DNA of 64,000 nt from Verrucomicrobiota bacterium (GTDB lineage Bacteria; Verrucomicrobiota; Verrucomicrobiia; Verrucomicrobiales; Verrucomicrobiaceae). The translations under genes and the position numbers were made by a program. A model generated the notes under the pieces. The model made no database searches. It was not told the DNA's origin and saw nothing but the letters and a program-made list of their open reading frames with translations. Below are positions 24,931 through 34,433 of the stretch, one piece after another. The stretch is from positions 100,040 through 164,039 of the forward strand of contig JANYCZ010000016.1 of NCBI GenBank assembly GCA_025360015.1. The letters run 5' to 3'. Numbering within the stretch: position 1 is the first letter of the stretch; every line of letters starts with the position of its first letter.

Positions 24931-26312
24931 TCCCCTCCGGCAGCGCCCAGCGCTTTTTCAATGACCTGCGCGGCATCCGCGCGCCAGCCAATGATGACCC
25001 TGGGTAGCAGGCCACCGAAAACAAGAAACACGACACACACGGTGAGCGGCCAGCGTTCACGGGGCAGCGCATCCGGAATGTCGGGCACCTGCTTGGGCTG
25101 GACGCCCAGAAACAGGATGTTGAAGAGACGCAGAAAATGGATCGCATTGAAGACGGTGACGACCAGCAAAAGGATGCCTGTCACCAGGTGATTTTTCAGC
25201 ATGCCCTGAAACATGAGGTCTTCGGCGCAATAACCCAGCGTTCCCGGCAGGCCGATGAGCGCCAGACCACAGATCAGAAAAAACGTAGCCAGTCGTGGAG
25301 CTTTCGCAGCCAGCCCCAGATGCATCAGCGGATCCTCAGCGCTGCCGACACGCACCTCCAGCACACGCACAATGCAGATGAGCGCCGTGGAAGCCGCGGA
25401 AACAACGAGCCAGTGCATCAGCGCGCCGGTGATGCCTTCAGCATTCGCCGTGGCAATGCCCGCCAGCATGAAACTGGACTGACTGATGCATAAAAAGCCC
25501 AGCAATCGTCTCGGCTTTTTCTCAGCAAACGCCCGCAGGCTGGCCACGCACACCGTGGCCACGGCTGCCATGCTGAGAAGATCAAGCGCATGCCTGGCCC
25601 CCTGCGGCAATGCCGTGGCTTCCACACGCGCGACGAGCAGCATGCCGAGGTGGCCGTTAAAAAGCAGCGCCTTGGGCAGCAGCGGCCCCTTTTCAAAAGC
25701 CTGCACCACACCCGCATGCAGGGGAAACAATCCTTTGCGGCACACGACCGCCACAATGATCAGCCCAAAGGTCAATGCGCCCCCTTGTGAGAGATCCGCC
25801 ATCGCCGTGCTCTGCGTCATGGCGGCAGCAGCCGTCAGCGCCGCGCAGCTGGCCATGAGAAGACCGTTCGCGAGTTTGTTTTCGCCCCGTCCCCCGAACA
25901 GGCCCAGCGCAAACGGCAGGCATGACAGCCACCAGCCTGCGACAAGAGGAATCCAGTTTGCAGCGGCGTAGGCTGTCTGCGTCGCGAGTGAAACAAGGAG
26001 CATGCCAGCCATCGCTCGGCCACCCGCATCACGCTTGGGCGCCAGCACGAGAACCGTGAGCGTCAACGCCGCATAAAAAGCCATCGGCACCGCATTCAAA
26101 CCATCCGCTGCAAACCATGGAAGCAGCGGATCAAGCAAGCGACCATGCCCCACCACCATGACCTCCCGCGCAGCACCCAGGAAACTCACGAAGGCAATGA
26201 CCGCAGCCAGGAGGGCTGGCTTGTGCGGCTGCCGCGTCCGCCAGCTCGACACGACACCGCCCAGCAAGCACACCAGACCGGCGGTGTAATAGGGCAGTGA
26301 AAGCTGGTCCAT
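24924..26312 (-). CDS. NuoL/M-like membrane protein, probable extra subunit of the DabAB system
   Basis: The product has 462 residues with about 12-13 transmembrane helices. It belongs to the proton-pumping NADH dehydrogenase/Mrp antiporter superfamily, but the hallmark region is degenerate: CRKGLFPLHAGVVQAFEKG stands where the family has a KSAQFPFHxWLPxAMxAPTP-type sequence, so the Lys and the FPxH part remain and the PTPVSA part is lost. It begins 14 bases after the dabB stop and is therefore probably translated from the same transcript. I infer an accessory proton-channel subunit of the inorganic-carbon transporter, by position rather than by a known family. Confidence 0.78.
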   Translation of the reverse strand: MDQLSLPYYTAGLVCLLGGVVSSWRTRQPHKPALLAAVIAFVSFLGAAREVMVVGHGRLLDPLLPWFAADGLNAVPMAFYAALTLTVLVLAPKRDAGGRAMAGMLLVSLATQTAYAAANWIPLVAGWWLSCLPFALGLFGGRGENKLANGLLMASCAALTAAAAMTQSTAMADLSQGGALTFGLIIVAVVCRKGLFPLHAGVVQAFEKGPLLPKALLFNGHLGMLLVARVEATALPQGARHALDLLSMAAVATVCVASLRAFAEKKPRRLLGFLCISQSSFMLAGIATANAEGITGALMHWLVVSAASTALICIVRVLEVRVGSAEDPLMHLGLAAKAPRLATFFLICGLALIGLPGTLGYCAEDLMFQGMLKNHLVTGILLLVVTVFNAIHFLRLFNILFLGVQPKQVPDIPDALPRERWPLTVCVVFLVFGGLLPRVIIGWRADAAQVIEKALGAAGGDH

Positions 26313-26326
26313 AAGCGTGTCTTATC

Positions 26327-27649
26327 TCAAGAAACGGGATGCTCCACCGCATGCGTGACAGGTTTGGCCGCTCGCTGTTTAGGCAGAAAGGGGGGCTCGA
26401 AAATGGCAAGCCACCGCGCCAGCGTCTGCAGAGGGGCCACGATCCAGCGATCCACCATGGAATCATAAAAACCACGGCCCAGAGCCAGTCGGTAGAGCCA
26501 GAGCCGCAGGGCGGACGGCAAAGCTTCGTAAATGCCTCCGCTGGGACTGATCTGGCCACCTGCGGCGGCATGCATGCGGTGGTAGTCACGCAGCATGGAG
26601 GGAGCGCGCAGAAACTGCAGGGTGCGCAGCATGGCATGGCCGACGAGATGGATCAGCGCCAGAGTAGTCCAGCCAAACCCGATCTCGGCAAAGATGAGGC
26701 CGATCTGCGTCTGCGCTGCATACGCCAGCGACGTTTTGGCATCAGCGCTGGTACGATGAATCAGCGTGCCCAGAAATGCGGTGGAAAGGCCGATGAAGAC
26801 AACGAGGCCTGTGGCGATCAGTGAACGATGAATCAGCGGCTCAATCCGCAGCAGCAGGTACGCACCGGCGTGCACCGAGATGGCACCATAAAACACCGCG
26901 CTGGAGGGCGTGGGCCCCTCCATGGCCCGGGGCAGCCAGCCGCAGAACGGACCCTGCGAAGATTTGCCACCTGCAGCGATGACCAGCAGCACGGCAATGA
27001 GGGTGCCGGCAGGGCCACTGAGCTTGTTCTCCCAGCCCGCCCATGAGGTGGTGCCAAACCAGTGATGGGCCAGAAAGATGGCCAGCAGCATGAACAAATC
27101 CGCCACCCGATAGCTGGCAAACACCCGCAGCGCATTGCGCACCGGATCGGGTCGGTATTGGAAGAAAGCCACCAGCAGCACCGAGGTGATGCCCAAGATT
27201 TCCCAGCCCACGATGAGCAGATCAAGCGAGTCTGCGGTGAAGACCAGCAGCGCGCCAAACGTGAAAAGATGCAGCAGCAGAAAGAACCGGTAAAACCCGA
27301 CATCACGATGCAGGTAGCGCACGGAGAAGCAACCCACGATCCCCGCAAGCACCACGGTGAGCCCCACCAGCGAAATCGAAAGCCTGTCGATCAGCAGTGT
27401 CAGCGGGTAGCCATACTTCGCGACAGTGAACCAATCTCCCAGCGTCACACGCACCGAGTGCATACCCCCCGTCCCCATCTTCCAGCCAATCATTGCCACC
27501 AGAACCGTGAGCAAGGCATATGTCGCCTTTGTGATGCGTGACATCGCACGCTCTGAAACATACCCGCCGAGCAGCCACACGATGCCCAGCAAAAGAAACA
27601 ACGCCCCAGGCGTGGCAATGAGGAGGGGAACGAGGATTTGCAGGGACAT
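26327..27649 (-). CDS. dabB: DabB-like proton-conducting membrane subunit
   Basis: The product has 440 residues from the ATG at 27649, with about 12 transmembrane helices. The proton-antiporter signature is intact: GWEILGITSVLLVAFF with the conserved Glu in a TM helix, and GGKSSQGPFCGWLPRAMEG followed by PTPSSAVFYGAISVHAGAY with the channel Lys and His. The gene starts 18 bases after the dabA stop. DabA-DabB pairs are an established energy-coupled dissolved-inorganic-carbon uptake system (Halothiobacillus, also Bacillus anthracis and Vibrio cholerae). The assignment rests on the adjacent DUF2309 protein; without it the protein would simply be called NuoL-like. Confidence 0.88.
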   Translation of the reverse strand: MSLQILVPLLIATPGALFLLLGIVWLLGGYVSERAMSRITKATYALLTVLVAMIGWKMGTGGMHSVRVTLGDWFTVAKYGYPLTLLIDRLSISLVGLTVVLAGIVGCFSVRYLHRDVGFYRFFLLLHLFTFGALLVFTADSLDLLIVGWEILGITSVLLVAFFQYRPDPVRNALRVFASYRVADLFMLLAIFLAHHWFGTTSWAGWENKLSGPAGTLIAVLLVIAAGGKSSQGPFCGWLPRAMEGPTPSSAVFYGAISVHAGAYLLLRIEPLIHRSLIATGLVVFIGLSTAFLGTLIHRTSADAKTSLAYAAQTQIGLIFAEIGFGWTTLALIHLVGHAMLRTLQFLRAPSMLRDYHRMHAAAGGQISPSGGIYEALPSALRLWLYRLALGRGFYDSMVDRWIVAPLQTLARWLAIFEPPFLPKQRAAKPVTHAVEHPVS

Positions 27650-27667
27650 CGGCAAAAAGAATGAAAA

Positions 27668-30586
27668 TCAGGCAGCGGCCCTCGGATCAATGCGGGCAAG
27701 ACCGAGATGCTCCATTTTGCCGCGATACCAGGCCATGGAACTGGGAGCGACAGGCAGCGGCTCTTCGTCGCCTTCGAGCTTTTCGAAGACACTGTCACGA
27801 TACACTTCCACGTGGCCGTCATCCGGGTCCATGGTGGCCAGGCGGATCCATTGGTTGCAGACAAACTCGGTAAGCTCCGCGCTGGCCTTGACGACGCTCA
27901 TGAGGCGCTGCGGCGTGGTTTCGACCACGAAAAGAAGGCGCACCGGCTCGTGGATTTCCGTCGTCTGCACCGGCAGCCCGGTGCGCAGGTCTCCCTGATA
28001 GCCGTTCATGACGCCGACAAGACCGGTGATATTGTGCGGGAGCTTGGTGCCGCTGCCATAGGTCTCCGCATCCACGGTGGAGAAATAATATTCCAAATTG
28101 ATGCCGCCACACACGGGAACGACCGCGCCCAAAACACGCCTCAGCCCCTCATTGGCGAGATCTTTGGTGGCATCATAGGAAACTAGAAAGGCACGGCGGT
28201 CCATGAACAGGCCCTGGGTGATTTCACGCCGGCCCACGAAGGCCACCGCATTGGTGCAGTGGCCGTATTCGGGCCGCGGCTCGCCGATGTGCTCCGCACG
28301 CTCCTGCACATGCCTCAGTCCGCGTTCAGGGCTGATGTCACGCCCCGCCGCCGCGAAGCGCCGCGTGCGCTCATGGGCGCTGAGCATGCGCGCTTTGTCG
28401 AGCGACTGATGCACGCGCACGAGATCCGCATGGTGGCTCTCAGGCACGAGGCCCATGTCAAAGAAATGAATCTCCTCGCTGCAGGTGTCGTGGTAGCCAC
28501 CGAGGAACCAGGTGTCCTCGGGGATGATGATCCCTTTCGCGCGCAGGTCCGTCCGCACCTCAGGACGATTGGCGATGAGTGCAAACAGGCGCGCATTGGG
28601 GGCCCCGGAGCGGCCGCCGCAGGCACCGCAGCAGTAAGCCGACTCATGGGGGTTGTTCAGACTGGTGGATCCATGGCCGAGCACGACCACCAGACGCGCA
28701 TGGCCTTTGTGCAGTCCGGCGGGCCCGAGCACCGCGCAAACACGATCCGCCTGCTCCTGGGTGGTGAACCCGCGCATGAGACCCGTGGTGGCATCCCTTG
28801 AGGCCGCATCATCACGCATGAAGGTGAACTCGGTCTTCGGTTCCGGCAGAAACGCGCGGTTGAGCCGCTTGATAAAGCGTCCGCAGGCCAGCGGTGTGAA
28901 CACGCGGAGCGCGAGCGGAAAGAGGCTGAAGAAGCCGAGGCAGGCCGTGCTGACCCAGCCACGGACCAGCGTGCGTGAAGAGATCAAGCTGTTGCGCACC
29001 ATCCTGGCCCACCGACGACGCCGCCCCTGACGCTGCTCATGCAGATGCGCTTGTTCTTCAATGGGCACCTCACGCACGGCATGCGCAGGCTTGACGACGA
29101 TGGGGCACAGCGAGGCACCGTGTGCGTCATCCATGCCGGCGTAATGGATGTCCATGCCGAAAAAGCCGGCGGCACCCACTGTCTCAATGCAGGGATCGAC
29201 CTCTTCGAGCGCGCGGCGGATGGACTCTTCGCGTTCATCGATGCAGAAGACCACCTGCGCGACCAGCCGGTTGCTGTTCGGCATAGCTCGCGGCGTGGTA
29301 CGATGTTTGACCAGCGGAATAAGAAAGCGTCGTTCATTGCGGCGCTCGTACGCGAGGTGAAGCAGCCGACGGCGCTCGGTTTCATTGAAGGCGAGAACTT
29401 CACTCTCCAGGCGGGTGAGATTTTCATCCGACAGGGCCCTAAACTCGCTGCTGCCGAGGCCCAGGAGCTGGGCGACATCAAACATGCGTGCAACGTGTGT
29501 GAGCGGATCAAGACGCGGCGCAGACAGCCTGATGGCATGCCATGACGTGGTGTCTCCTGCAATGTCCTTGAGCGCCACAACGGTATAGGTGAGTCGCAAC
29601 GCGAGAAACTCCATGATCGAGCAGCGGACGCGGTCATGCGGAGCAAGGGTGGCGTCCCTCTCCAGCATGCGGACCATGCCGGCCCAGCCGCGCAGGGCGA
29701 GCATCTCTTCGGTGATGTGCTCCTCCCATTGCTCAGCGGGCACGGCAAGTTGTTCAAGTGCGTCCAGAACCACGGCTTCGGCGTCCATGGCACCGGACTC
29801 CTGCCGCAGGAAGGCAGCGCGCACGCCACCGAGATGTGCGGGGAAAATGGCGAACGCCTGCGACATGATCTTGCGCGCCGCCTTGAGCAGCCCTTCCTCG
29901 CGATGGGGCATCGGCCAGTAGGCGATGCCTTGGTCCAGGTATGCTCCCACGAGGCGAATGAGCGGCGGATGGATGACTTGATCCATGTCGATGCCGAATT
30001 GGGCAAGCACCGCGTCACACGGACGTTTCGGTTTGTCAGCGACGAGTGCAGGCAGGGGCTTCACACGGGCCAGGCAGACGTCCCACAGCGCCTGCGGCGT
30101 GTCATGGTGCAGCCTGCTCCGGGTTTCGGGTGGCAGATCACGGCGGAAAGCCCGCAGCCAGTCACCTTCTTCAAGCTGCCAGGAAATGCTGAGGCCATTC
30201 ACGCGACGCACTCCAGGCGTGAGCATCACGCGCCGAAGCTGGCGTCGTGTGAGCCGGCCTAACAGAATCTCCGCCTCGGGCTCACGACCGAGGATGTCGT
30301 CGATGTCCTCATCCAGAATGCGCTGGCGTCCGCGCTCAACCTGATAGACCTCTTCCGAGAGAAACGGCTCGGCACCCAGTAAACGGCCGCCTTCAATAAC
30401 GGCCTCCTCAAACCGCTTGTGCTGCAGCGACTGCAGCGTGTTGTGATGCACGAAAACTCCGATAGGCCCCTGAGTGGGCAAGCAACGGGCGGCATGTTCC
30501 ACCGCCTGACGAAGAGGCTCAAGACACCCTCCAGCCAGGCGGGCATCTTGACAGCCACAGGTGCCGGCATGGGAGTGAGTGTTCAC
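27668..30586 (-). CDS. dabA: DabA (UPF0753/DUF2309), carbonic-anhydrase-like subunit of a DIC transporter
   Basis: The product has 972 residues from a GTG start at 30586; no ATG occurs in frame before residue 121, which is already within the family sequence (FVHHNTLQSLQ near residue 45). The beta-carbonic-anhydrase-like zinc site is complete: C448 and D450 in CIDEREES, H638 in LGHGS and C653 in YCCGACGG, with the His-Cys spacing of 15 expected from Halothiobacillus DabA. A hydrophobic stretch at about 541-570 may contact the membrane subunit. DabA is thought to hydrate CO2 on the cytoplasmic side, driven by ion flow through DabB. A palindrome overlaps its ribosome-binding site. Confidence 0.93.
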   Translation of the reverse strand: MNTHSHAGTCGCQDARLAGGCLEPLRQAVEHAARCLPTQGPIGVFVHHNTLQSLQHKRFEEAVIEGGRLLGAEPFLSEEVYQVERGRQRILDEDIDDILGREPEAEILLGRLTRRQLRRVMLTPGVRRVNGLSISWQLEEGDWLRAFRRDLPPETRSRLHHDTPQALWDVCLARVKPLPALVADKPKRPCDAVLAQFGIDMDQVIHPPLIRLVGAYLDQGIAYWPMPHREEGLLKAARKIMSQAFAIFPAHLGGVRAAFLRQESGAMDAEAVVLDALEQLAVPAEQWEEHITEEMLALRGWAGMVRMLERDATLAPHDRVRCSIMEFLALRLTYTVVALKDIAGDTTSWHAIRLSAPRLDPLTHVARMFDVAQLLGLGSSEFRALSDENLTRLESEVLAFNETERRRLLHLAYERRNERRFLIPLVKHRTTPRAMPNSNRLVAQVVFCIDEREESIRRALEEVDPCIETVGAAGFFGMDIHYAGMDDAHGASLCPIVVKPAHAVREVPIEEQAHLHEQRQGRRRRWARMVRNSLISSRTLVRGWVSTACLGFFSLFPLALRVFTPLACGRFIKRLNRAFLPEPKTEFTFMRDDAASRDATTGLMRGFTTQEQADRVCAVLGPAGLHKGHARLVVVLGHGSTSLNNPHESAYCCGACGGRSGAPNARLFALIANRPEVRTDLRAKGIIIPEDTWFLGGYHDTCSEEIHFFDMGLVPESHHADLVRVHQSLDKARMLSAHERTRRFAAAGRDISPERGLRHVQERAEHIGEPRPEYGHCTNAVAFVGRREITQGLFMDRRAFLVSYDATKDLANEGLRRVLGAVVPVCGGINLEYYFSTVDAETYGSGTKLPHNITGLVGVMNGYQGDLRTGLPVQTTEIHEPVRLLFVVETTPQRLMSVVKASAELTEFVCNQWIRLATMDPDDGHVEVYRDSVFEKLEGDEEPLPVAPSSMAWYRGKMEHLGLARIDPRAAA

Positions 30587-30590
30587 GAAG

Positions 30591-30604
30591 CCCTTAGTTA
30601 AGGG
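30591..30604. promoter_or_regulatory. Palindrome masking the dabA ribosome-binding site
   Basis: CCCTTAGTTAAGGG is a 6-base-pair inverted repeat around GT. On the minus strand its right arm supplies the only Shine-Dalgarno-like sequence (TAAGGG), ending 4 bases before the GTG start of dabA. Folding of the RNA would hide it, or a protein could bind it. The rest of 30605-30721, between the sensor-kinase stop and this element, shows no gene. Confidence 0.4.
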
Positions 30605-30721
30605 CGCTCATCGCCGCCGTGCCATCCCTTCATCAAGGGGTATTCCGCTACGAATGACCGGGGCTTTTTCACCGGCATTTTTTCATATCGCACCAGCCTG
30701 GCTTCTCTCTCGCGCTTCAGT

Positions 30722-32032
30722 TCATTCAGGCTGTGGCTGGAAGGGGATCACGACTTCAATGCGCAGTCCTTGCGGCACGATGCTGATGGCTGTGAGCTCG
30801 CCACCGGACTGTCGCGCGCGTGCGCGCATGCCCACCATGCCGAGGCTGGGACTGTGAATGATGTCTCCTGTATGATTGGGCAGCCCTTTGCCATTATCCT
30901 CGATGGTGAGCCGGATGTTGGGATCACGATGTTCAAGGCTGATCTTTACTTCCGTGGCCTCCGCGTGCCGGGCGATGTTGGTGAACGCCTCCTGGGCGAT
31001 GCGGAACAGATGCGTCTCGGTTTCATCCGCCAGCCGTCCCGAGAAGTCAGAAACGTAGTCCACTTTCAAACGCGTACGCTGGCCAAATTTCTCCGCCAGC
31101 CAGCGCAGGCCGGCATCCAGGCCAAAATCATCCAGAATCACGGGCCGCAGCAGATGCGAGAGCTCGCGCACATTGGCGATGGATTCATCCACCAGATGCA
31201 GGCAGTCGGCGCGCAGGGAGGGCAGATCGTGGGTGGAGCCTTTGGTCAGATTGGAGCGCACGGCGGCCAGCGACTGGCCCAGCTCATCATGCAGTTCGTG
31301 GGAAAAGCGCCGCGCCGCCTGCTCCTGCGTTTGCAGCATGTGCCAGGACACACGGCTCAGCTCCTCAGACTGCCAGCGGATGCGCTGGATGCTTTTGCGC
31401 GCAAAGGCGATGGTCAGCATGGCGGAGATCGCGGCCAGGATGGAGCTGGAGCCTAGCAGCAGGGTGGAATCATCGCTGAGATCTTGCGACTGCTTTTCAA
31501 GCTGGTGCTCCGTTTTGGTGAGGTGCTCCGAGCTGCTTTTGATGAGCTGGTTGACCAGCCCGACGACTTGGCCATGATGCAGAAACAGGGTTTCCAGTTT
31601 GTCCCGCTGCACCGGTTCATGACTTTCCAGCAGCCGGTGCGACTCCCGGGTAAACGCTTTGACTCCCCGGTCCAGATCCGTCCACAGTTCCGCATCGGCC
31701 AGGGACCTCACTTCCACTCCCAGCCGTGAAATCTGGCGGTCGCTTTCATCCAGTTCCTGCAGCAGCCTGGCCAGATCATCACGCTTCAGCTCAAACTGGG
31801 CGAAGTGATGCAGCACCCCCGCCATGGTATTTTCCTCCGACTGCACATCCTGCCGCAGCCGGGCGATGAGGAACTGGTCCCGCGCCATCTGCTCCACCCC
31901 GCGCCGGATGCCCTGGCTCTGGCGTACGGCGATGAGGCCTGCCGTGCCCAGCAGCACCATCACCAGCAGAAAGCCCAGGGCGAGGACGCGCAGCACATAG
32001 CGTTCTGTGATGCGCAGGAAGGTGAATGACAT
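30722..32032 (-). CDS. Membrane sensor histidine kinase, NarL-partner type (HisKA_3)
   Basis: The product has 436 residues. Two transmembrane helices (about 15-37 and 191-211) enclose a helical periplasmic sensor region of about 150 residues with His and Glu residues (MAGVLHHFAQFELKRDDL). The dimerisation/phosphoacceptor part follows with RRFSHELHDELGQSLAAV, His248 being the likely phosphorylated residue, and a short HATPase domain with IAQEAFTNIARHA, EDNGKGLP and SLGMVGMRARA. It lies between the SulP-carbonic anhydrase gene (17 bases) and dabA (135 bases). The LuxR-type regulator at 34434-35075 is the obvious partner. The signal is unknown; sensing CO2, bicarbonate or pH is inferred from context. 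Confidence 0.9.
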   Translation of the reverse strand: MSFTFLRITERYVLRVLALGFLLVMVLLGTAGLIAVRQSQGIRRGVEQMARDQFLIARLRQDVQSEENTMAGVLHHFAQFELKRDDLARLLQELDESDRQISRLGVEVRSLADAELWTDLDRGVKAFTRESHRLLESHEPVQRDKLETLFLHHGQVVGLVNQLIKSSSEHLTKTEHQLEKQSQDLSDDSTLLLGSSSILAAISAMLTIAFARKSIQRIRWQSEELSRVSWHMLQTQEQAARRFSHELHDELGQSLAAVRSNLTKGSTHDLPSLRADCLHLVDESIANVRELSHLLRPVILDDFGLDAGLRWLAEKFGQRTRLKVDYVSDFSGRLADETETHLFRIAQEAFTNIARHAEATEVKISLEHRDPNIRLTIEDNGKGLPNHTGDIIHSPSLGMVGMRARARQSGGELTAISIVPQGLRIEVVIPFQPQPE

Positions 32033-32049
32033 GGTGGCAGGGGAAAAAA

Positions 32050-34326
32050 TCAGACGGCTTCAACCGTGGGTATTGATAGTGAACTGCCGGAGCCCTGAGT
32101 CTGAAAGAAAGAAACCATACCGGTCTGAATATCATACAAAGCTCCGACGAGCATCAGTTTTCCTGCCTGAACCAGACCTGCCAGGGTGGAGCTGCGTTCC
32201 GTGATCATGCGCATGGTGCGCAGCACGTTGCGGCGTGAGACTTCGTTGGAGTAGGCCGCCTTCTCTCCTGGCAGCCAAGCGCTGCCGCGCTTGCAGGTGC
32301 TGAGATCGACCGACTGTTGAATCTCGGTGACGAGCGAATCGAGATTCACACAGCCTGTGGCTTCCGCAGCGGTTTGATTGCTGCAAATGAGATCCACGGC
32401 GGCATTGACCGCACCACAGGAGGTGTGCCCCATGACCAGAATCATCTTCGCACCCGCCACGGCGCAGCCGTACTCCATGCTGCCCAGCACCTTGTCGTGC
32501 GCGACATTGCCAGCGATGCGGACACTGAAAATATCCCCCAGGCTCAGGTCAAAAACGAGTTCCGCCGGCGTGCGTGAGTCAATGCAGTTCAACACCACCG
32601 CCATGGGGAACTGACCTGCGGACGTCGCATCCACCAATCGGCCGATGTCACGTGTAAGATGCCTGCCTTCGCGGAACCGCTCGTTGCCCTCCTTGAAGAT
32701 TTCCAGCACACGTTCAGGGGTCAAACTGCTTTGAACTTCGCGGCTGCTGTAATCCAAAAACTCAATGCGGTCTTCGATCAGAGGGTATTTATCTTTGAAG
32801 CCCACCATGCTGAGCTGGACGCCGCGCGCCTTGGCCGTCTTGTGCTGGAAGTCGTGGATCAGACCCAGAATGTCCGCGTCAATGTAGTCCGTGCTGCGCG
32901 CATCAAGGAGGATATGGCCGCCCTCCGGCACACTGTGCAGAGATTCTTCCAGCCTGCCACGGCTGAAAAAGCTCACCTGATTGGCCAGCTCAATGCGCAG
33001 CACGTCTCCCGTGATGTGCTGCTCCATGAACTTGCGCAAAGGGCGGCGCATGTTGCTGCGCAAAATGAAGCCGATGCTGACCGCGAGGCCGATGAGAATG
33101 CCGCTGAGCAGGTCGGTGAGTACGATGGCCAGCACCGTGATGACGAAGGGCAGAAACTGCTTCCAGCCGTCCGCCCACATCTGCTTGATGAGGTCAGGGC
33201 TGGCCAGCTTCAGGCCCGTCACAAGCAGGATGGCCCCCAGCGAGGCCAGCGGCACCTGGTTCAGCACGCCGGGAATCAGCACCACGCAGCCCAGCAGCAG
33301 AATCCCGTGAAAAATGGCGGAGAGTTTTGTCCTGGCTCCGGCATTGATGTTCACACTGCCGCGTACGATCACGCTGGTGATGGGCAGCCCGCCGATGAGG
33401 CCTGCGGCGACGTTGCCAATGCCCTGCGCGATCAGCTCGCGGTTCGGAGGGCTGTTGCGCTGCTGCGGGTCGATCTTGTCCACCGCTCCCAGGTTGAGAA
33501 GGGTTTCCAGCGTGGCGACGATGGCGATGGTGCCCGCCGCGCCATAGACTGCGGAATTCGTCAGCGCAGAAAAATTCGGAAACTGCAGGAAGCCAACGAA
33601 GGCACCGAGATCCTTGGCCACCGGGACCTGCACCAGATGAGAGGCACCAATGGCCCAGGAACCGCCCACCTGCTGCAGCAGCAGCTGGATCACCAGCCCC
33701 AGCACCACCACGGCCAGAGCGGCAGGAATGCCGCTGTTCTTCAGCACCTTTGATCTGTCCCAGCAGACCATCAAAACAATGGAGAGCACCCCCACCAGCG
33801 CAGCCCCCGGCTGGATGTCAAACAAGGTGGACCAGAGCTCGGAGAAAGTGTTCTGGTGGTCAGGCTGCTCGAAACTCATTTCCCCTTCCGGGTCGGGGTC
33901 ATGGCCCATGACGTGCGGGATTTGCTTCAGCACCAGCAGGACACCCACGGCGGCGAGCAATCCTTTGATCACACTGGAAGGAAAAAAGGCCGCCAGAAAG
34001 CCCGCGCGAGAGATGCCGAGAATGATCTGCAGCACTCCCGCCAGCATCAGCGCCAGCAAAAAGACCTCAAACGACCCGAGCTTGACGATCTGCGCCACCA
34101 CAATGGCCGCCAGCGCTGGAGAGCAGCCGCTGACGCTGGTATGAGACCCGCTCAGCGCCCCCACCAAGATGCCACCGATGACTCCCGCTAGAATGCCCGC
34201 AAATAGCGGCGCATTCGATGCCAGCGCCACGCCAAGACATAACGGCAGGGCGACCAAAAAAACAACGAGGCCGGCTGAAAGATCTTTGAACAGGCTTTGG
34301 GATGCGGTTGTGCTGGTTTCAGGCAT
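32050..34326 (-). CDS. SulP-family transporter fused to a beta-carbonic anhydrase
   Basis: The product has 758 residues in three parts. Residues about 12-425 are a SulP/SLC26 transporter with 12-14 helices (VALPLCLGVALASNAPLFAG, the GGLPITSVIVRGSVNINAG signature). Residues about 430-530 are a STAS domain (VSFFSRGRLEESLH, GGHILLDARSTDYIDADIL). Residues about 545-745 are a beta-carbonic anhydrase with a complete zinc site: C581, D583 and R585 in NCIDSR, H634 and C637 in GHTSCGAVNAA. Relatives include the cyanobacterial bicarbonate transporter BicA (SulP-STAS without the anhydrase). Fusion suggests bicarbonate import coupled to CO2 interconversion, but sulfate or another anion cannot be excluded. 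Confidence 0.95.
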   Translation of the reverse strand: MPETSTTASQSLFKDLSAGLVVFLVALPLCLGVALASNAPLFAGILAGVIGGILVGALSGSHTSVSGCSPALAAIVVAQIVKLGSFEVFLLALMLAGVLQIILGISRAGFLAAFFPSSVIKGLLAAVGVLLVLKQIPHVMGHDPDPEGEMSFEQPDHQNTFSELWSTLFDIQPGAALVGVLSIVLMVCWDRSKVLKNSGIPAALAVVVLGLVIQLLLQQVGGSWAIGASHLVQVPVAKDLGAFVGFLQFPNFSALTNSAVYGAAGTIAIVATLETLLNLGAVDKIDPQQRNSPPNRELIAQGIGNVAAGLIGGLPITSVIVRGSVNINAGARTKLSAIFHGILLLGCVVLIPGVLNQVPLASLGAILLVTGLKLASPDLIKQMWADGWKQFLPFVITVLAIVLTDLLSGILIGLAVSIGFILRSNMRRPLRKFMEQHITGDVLRIELANQVSFFSRGRLEESLHSVPEGGHILLDARSTDYIDADILGLIHDFQHKTAKARGVQLSMVGFKDKYPLIEDRIEFLDYSSREVQSSLTPERVLEIFKEGNERFREGRHLTRDIGRLVDATSAGQFPMAVVLNCIDSRTPAELVFDLSLGDIFSVRIAGNVAHDKVLGSMEYGCAVAGAKMILVMGHTSCGAVNAAVDLICSNQTAAEATGCVNLDSLVTEIQQSVDLSTCKRGSAWLPGEKAAYSNEVSRRNVLRTMRMITERSSTLAGLVQAGKLMLVGALYDIQTGMVSFFQTQGSGSSLSIPTVEAV

Positions 34327-34433
34327 GCAGAATGAATGGGATGATTGAAGGCTGTGCGCGGGTTATTTGAAACCGCCCTACCAACGAATCCAACAACAAA
34401 AAGGCCGCACCTTTCCAACACCTGCCCAATCCT

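Noticed and set aside
34327..34433. Short hairpin with T residues (AAAGG-TGCGG-CCTTTTT on the minus strand) between the regulator and SulP genes
   Set aside because: The stem has only five pairs; too weak to call a terminator, so I did not split the island there.
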